From: Syngnathus acus
Lineage: Eukaryota; Chordata; Actinopteri; Syngnathiformes; Syngnathidae
Direction of reading: 5' to 3'
Assembly: GCF_901709675.1 (NCBI RefSeq)
Contig: NC_051092.1
Location: 6,452,491 to 6,516,490 of the forward strand
Length of the DNA: 64,000 nt
Shown piece by piece: positions 55,201 through 64,000 of this stretch. The translations under genes were made by a program, and so were the position numbers. The notes under the pieces were generated by a model that was given only the letters and a program-made list of their open reading frames with translations, did no database searches and had not been told where the DNA came from. Each line of letters starts with the position of its first letter. Position 1 is the stretch's first letter.

Positions 55201-55896
55201 TGCCTGGTGATAAAAGTTTGGTTTTGTTGTGTCTTGGACTTCACCTCTTTAATTTCAGCCAGCTGTTGGATAACATGGCCATACTGCGGTGGATCTTCCT
55301 TTAACTGAGCTTCCAGATAATCCCAGAATGCCTGGTGAACAATCTCTTTTACTTTGCGCTCCAAACTGTACAACAGGGGCAGTGGAGGGGTTGTTATTCA
55401 AAGAACCGATACCATCTTTCCATCATGCAAAAACAACCTCACCTTCCTTCAGGAAGCTCTGGCGGTTTGACTTGAAAAGACTGGTTAACCATGATTTCGT
55501 GGGCCAAAACCATATTGGTGACTCCTTTTGCTGTTTCCATTATGTCTTCCGCAGACACAATCCTGGGTGGGCTGGCTATGAGGTAAGAAAAAGTCCCAAA
55601 AAAAATTAAGACCATCAGGATGTATTACTAGAGGCAGATATTCTCAACGCATGTCATTTATTGAATCAGTCGTAGAAAAATATCAAACAAACTCATTAAA
55701 TAGATAATCAGTGGCGGCTCATTTGGAATGGTGAGGTAGAAACGGAGAGTGGGTAGGATAAGGAGAGACAGAAAGGATCCTAATCGAATTCTTCCTTACC
55801 TTGTGGAGCGCTTCCTCTGTGTGGACTTGGTGTCACGGACTGCTCAGAAGTATCCTTGTCTGCTCCACTCTCGATGTGGTCAGCCTCATTTGACAT
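51987..55896 (-). CDS. tcp11l1: T-complex protein 11-like 1, whole coding span
   Basis: A TCP11-family protein. The founder TCP11 acts in sperm function and cAMP/PKA signalling and the family includes yeast SOK1; the role of TCP11L1 itself is poorly defined. Nine coding exons join with consistent phases into 485 residues (human 509): 55896-55800, 55575-55443, 55365-55245, 54942-54722, 54308-54172, 53315-53146, 53041-52860, 52466-52294, 52210-51987. Family landmarks in order are [94 protein letters not shown] and [17 protein letters not shown] near the C-terminus. No signal peptide or membrane segment is evident. The ATG lies 8 nt into an exon with a good acceptor, so a 5' UTR exon exists upstream. 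Confidence 0.95.
52294..52466 (-). CDS. tcp11l1: tcp11l1 coding exon 8, residues 354-412
   Basis: [20 protein letters not shown] ... ENTVRQLMG. Acceptor TTCAAG|G, donor ATGG|GTAAGC. Confidence 0.93.
52860..53041 (-). CDS. tcp11l1: tcp11l1 coding exon 7, residues 294-354
   Basis: [20 protein letters not shown] ... AMLADMHT. Acceptor ACCTAG|ACA, donor ACT|GTAAGT, phase 2. Confidence 0.95.
53146..53315 (-). CDS. tcp11l1: tcp11l1 coding exon 6, residues 237-293
   Basis: [16 protein letters not shown] ... [17 protein letters not shown]. Acceptor TTTCAG|AT, donor GAG|GTAAAC. Confidence 0.95.
53478..53600. mobile_element. pogo/Tigger-like element fragment
   Basis: GATGCATTCCAGAACCACCC then ACGAAACTCCGCGAAGTAGA matches the subterminal region of Tigger-type elements. 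The ends are not clear. It lies in tcp11l1 intron 5. Confidence 0.55.
54172..54308 (-). CDS. tcp11l1: tcp11l1 coding exon 5, residues 191-237
   Basis: [20 protein letters not shown] ... [13 protein letters not shown]. Acceptor CTTAG|G, donor CCTA|GTAAGA, phase 1. Confidence 0.95.
54430..54590 (-). mobile_element. SINE-like repeat fragment
   Basis: Minus-strand CTAGTGGTTAGCATGTCCGC and remnants of the 3' body match the family at 50955. Diverged copy in tcp11l1 intron 4. Confidence 0.55.
54722..54942 (-). CDS. tcp11l1: tcp11l1 coding exon 4, residues 118-191
   Basis: [20 protein letters not shown] ... [12 protein letters not shown]. Acceptor CCACAG|ACG, donor CAA|GTAAGT. Confidence 0.95.
55245..55365 (-). 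CDS. tcp11l1: tcp11l1 coding exon 3, residues 77-117
   Basis: [20 protein letters not shown] ... IQQLAEIKE. Acceptor GTACAG|T, donor GAG|GTGAAG, phase 0. Confidence 0.95.
55443..55575 (-). CDS. tcp11l1: tcp11l1 coding exon 2, residues 33-77
   Basis: Encodes [20 protein letters not shown] and ends PPELPEGS. Acceptor CATAG|CC, donor GGAAG|GTGAGG. Confidence 0.93.
55800..55896 (-). CDS. tcp11l1: tcp11l1 coding exon 1, residues 1-33
   Basis: [15 protein letters not shown] start, comparable with human MSENLDKSN. The acceptor TTCTGCAG|ACCC at 55904 precedes the ATG by 8 nt. Donor CAAG|GTAAGG, phase 1. Confidence 0.88.
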
Positions 55897-56144
55897 GCTC
55901 GGGTCTGCAGAATATCAAATGCAGTGACGACTTGAAATGTTTTCTTCAAATAACGATTACGTGGTTGTCACAAGCAGTATGGGTTATTTAGTTGATCAAG
56001 TGTTAGAATACACAAAAACAACATAGAATGCTTTTGTCAACCTAAAGATGAACGATGGTGTTTAAATGCGTCACGCTCACACTAAATTGGAAGACCCAAA
56101 CGACAACATCTATTTACACTCGTTTCGATTGCAACGTCATTTAC

Positions 56145-56250
56145 CTTATGGTCAGTTGTCTCTTGTAATTCTATGAGCCGTTCAATTTAGCTCGAGCTCC
56201 AATTTTATAGCAACAACAACACAGCGGAGATGCAGCTGCTCCTTCAAGTC
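56145..56250 (-). other. tcp11l1: Candidate tcp11l1 5' UTR exon
   Basis: A donor-like CATAAG|GTAAATG on the minus strand at 56145, 240 bp upstream of the acceptor of the ATG exon and next to a CpG-rich stretch. The 5' end is approximate. Confidence 0.4.
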
Positions 56251-57541
56251 TACTGCTGTGACAGAAATATGTATACGCTCAATGGTCGTATAACCTATTT
56301 TACACAGAGGGCTCTTTGTTTCATCGAAAAACAGATTTTAACGAGTGATGCGCAGGTTTGTGCCGAAGATTCTGGGCGTGTGTCGAGAAATCCGGGAAGT
56401 GAGGCGCGTATCGAAGCGTGATTCGTTATGGGCCTGTGACGTCACTAGGGCCATGTGACGACCCACTTGTCCAGGAAGCGGTTCGAATTATTTATCAGTG
56501 CAAATAATCCACGTGAATACCTGTATGGATGGAGAAGCAGTCGGAAAACTTCAAACCTTCACGACACGTCCATGAGCATCATTCTGAACAGTGTCACTTC
56601 CGGGTACGGGGTGGCTACTCTCGAGCCCCTCCCTCCCGCAAAGGGCTCGAGCACACGCGTTGCATTGTGGGATACGCAGTTCTCATGTTTTCACTTGTCG
56701 CACTTTACTGTATTTACACAATCATTCTAATGTCACTTTAGGCTGTTCTGTCATGTTAGTCCACTTGTAAATAATGAAACACGCACTTGGCTGTATGTCA
56801 TGCCATATTTATTTCAGACACCTTCAATTTTGCATATTTTTGCTCATGTTGGTCAGAGCACAACATAGAGATATAATCTTGTCAAGGAATGTTTTGTCTT
56901 CACCTTGGCATGGCAACATAGTTGATTGTTACTTTTGCTGACAACAATTTTGTGTGGAAAGTCAAATTATATTCTCTGGGGTCATCTGCCCCACTATTTG
57001 AGAAGCACTGGTTTAATGTGTTTGTATACAGTATGTACAGTGTATAGTTTGTTTCAATGAATTGTCAAATTGAATGTGATGTACTTTTTTTTTCTCTAAA
57101 GCCCATATTATAATTTTAAAGTCATAATTTAGATCTATTTACACGTATTAAGTTAAAAATCGAGACAGTATAAATAATATATTCAGCACCCATTCAACCA
57201 TTTCAGTATTTAAAGACGTTCGGATTTGTTTTTCCATTTTTATTTTCTACGATCCCGAATGGTGCAACAATATCTACATGTGGCAGAGATTGCAATTTTA
57301 TATTGCTCACACATTAGGAGGGAATGAGTGGATCCCGGTGACAGTGTGTCAGGTACAGTGCTTCTGTTTCAAACCTCCCGAAAACAAATCAGATAAAGTA
57401 CATACCCAGGGGAATCTATTTAGAGTCCATTCCAATGAACCATTATCAACCACTGACAAGTTTAAACATATTCTAGATACATTTCAATAATATTACAATG
57501 ATGTATTTTAAGCCTGCTTAAACCTTTCTCCATTGACAAAC
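56251..57541. other. Intergenic region between depdc7 and tcp11l1
   Basis: The left part is the CpG-rich tcp11l1 promoter (to about 56700). The rest is AT-rich depdc7 3' flank with a minus-strand AATAAA at 57244-57239, a candidate depdc7 polyadenylation signal about 300 nt after the stop. Confidence 0.5.
56437..56444. promoter_or_regulatory. tcp11l1: Full CRE palindrome TGACGTCA
   Basis: A perfect 8-bp cAMP-response element about 190 bp upstream of the putative tcp11l1 first exon, with GTGACG half sites at 56455-56460. CREB/ATF binding is inferred only. Confidence 0.5.
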
Positions 57542-62979
<5,438 letters not shown>

Positions 62980-64000
62980 GCTTCCAAACTTCGAGTCTAG
63001 GAAACACAGCAGGTGGCAAAGAAGAAATAATCAACGCCGCAAATCACCTCTTGTTGAATTATTGAATGCGACCGCTAGATGCCGCTAAAGACCAAGACAG
63101 TGCGCTCACCAAAATCTCCAAATGTTCACCGCACAATTTTGCCAGGTATGTAAACAACTAAGGCCCCATGGAATCTAAATCTATTGCCATGAAATAAAGT
63201 GTACCATGTTTAATATCCTAAAAGCACGTTTTATTTGTTTGTTTTAGGCACGCGAAAATACCCGTATGTTAGTTTTGTCACGTTCATGGGACCGCCCATT
63301 AAAAGATTAATTTAAGGCAAATTTTTCGAGGTAGGTCATGAATTCGTGACTAATGAAATTCAACATTGTTGTATTGTAATGCTAATTTAATGCATTAAGT
63401 TCACCCGGTCAAGTTAGTAATGTTTTGGTTCATTTTTGAAGGTTATGACTGGTGACTGACAAGTTAGATACGTCACACAACCATTATGAATGTACAATTG
63501 TTTCTTGTAGCAGTAATATCGCTTAGGTATGTGGTTACTTTTGGCAAAACTCCACATTCATTAGACAAAATGGAGTAATCCTCCAATTCTTCCTGTTTTT
63601 CTGTTTGAACTGAAATCATATGTTAATGTACTGTAAAAACAAAACAAGAAATGTCTGTGTACATTGTCTTATTTAACTGAAATCTTTACTGTAACCCTTG
63701 ATCAAATTGAGAATGTGTTTGAGAGTTGACTCTTGTTAATTATATTTTGTATTGTATTGACATTATCCTAGCTGCAAATGAACAACATGCCTCAGTAAAA
63801 AAAAAAAAAAAGCCCAGCGTACAGAGAGAGTATTAAATGAATATGAAAAAACACAGCATTTGCCATGCACCGTTTATGGCTGAAGTGAGATTTCTTACGG
63901 ATAAATTTCAGAAATTATGACTGACTTTGCCATTAAGAATCATTACTTGATAAAAATGTGCAATCTTAATAGATACCCCATATTTTAGGATAGACTTTCT
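62980..64000. other. depdc7 5' flank
   Basis: Moderate CpG content to about 63130 is the likely promoter. The remainder is AT-rich with an A15 run near 63800 and no recognised gene or repeat. Confidence 0.5.

Overview
The window is vertebrate nuclear DNA, almost certainly from a teleost (percomorph-type) fish. Introns obey GT-AG, the exons encode vertebrate-specific gene families, and the spacer DNA is AT-rich and full of fish-type repeats: tRNA-derived SINEs, Tc1-like remnants, TA-flanked palindromic MITEs, a hAT MITE and non-LTR fragments. The species cannot be named from sequence alone. Every gene is read right to left on the minus strand.

Layout from the right end: depdc7 (12 coding exons, 62979 down to 57542), tcp11l1 (5' UTR exon near 56145-56250 and 9 coding exons, 55896 to 51987), hipk3 (CpG-rich non-coding exon 1 near 49193-49330 and 17 coding exons, 44140 to 24659), and a CpG-rich first coding exon with a signal-peptide-like segment (17696 to 17471). 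By position the last is probably exon 1 of KIAA1549L; its intron 1 would fill the leftmost 17 kb. The order and common orientation DEPDC7-TCP11L1-HIPK3-KIAA1549L match human 11p13, except that CSTF3, which lies between TCP11L1 and HIPK3 in human, is not visible.

I resolved hipk3 and tcp11l1 exon by exon with consistent splice phases. They give open frames of 1314 and 485 residues. depdc7 is consistent except at the exon 7/8 junction, where no canonical donor fits the reading frame. The genes are not known to act in one pathway: HIPK3 is a nuclear Ser/Thr kinase, DEPDC7 a DEP-domain protein, TCP11L1 a TCP11-family protein, and KIAA1549L a membrane protein.

The observations most worth a second look are: a 35-codon upstream ORF in hipk3 exon 1 whose stop would lie 4 nt before the kinase AUG after splicing; a MITE inserted into the centre of another copy of its own family with a TA duplication; a roughly 0.65 kb undescribed repeat present twice 9 kb apart; two abutting perfect hairpins near 3.1 kb; and the odd depdc7 splice junction. 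I found no clear new multi-gene system. This is a conserved syntenic block with an active repeat history.
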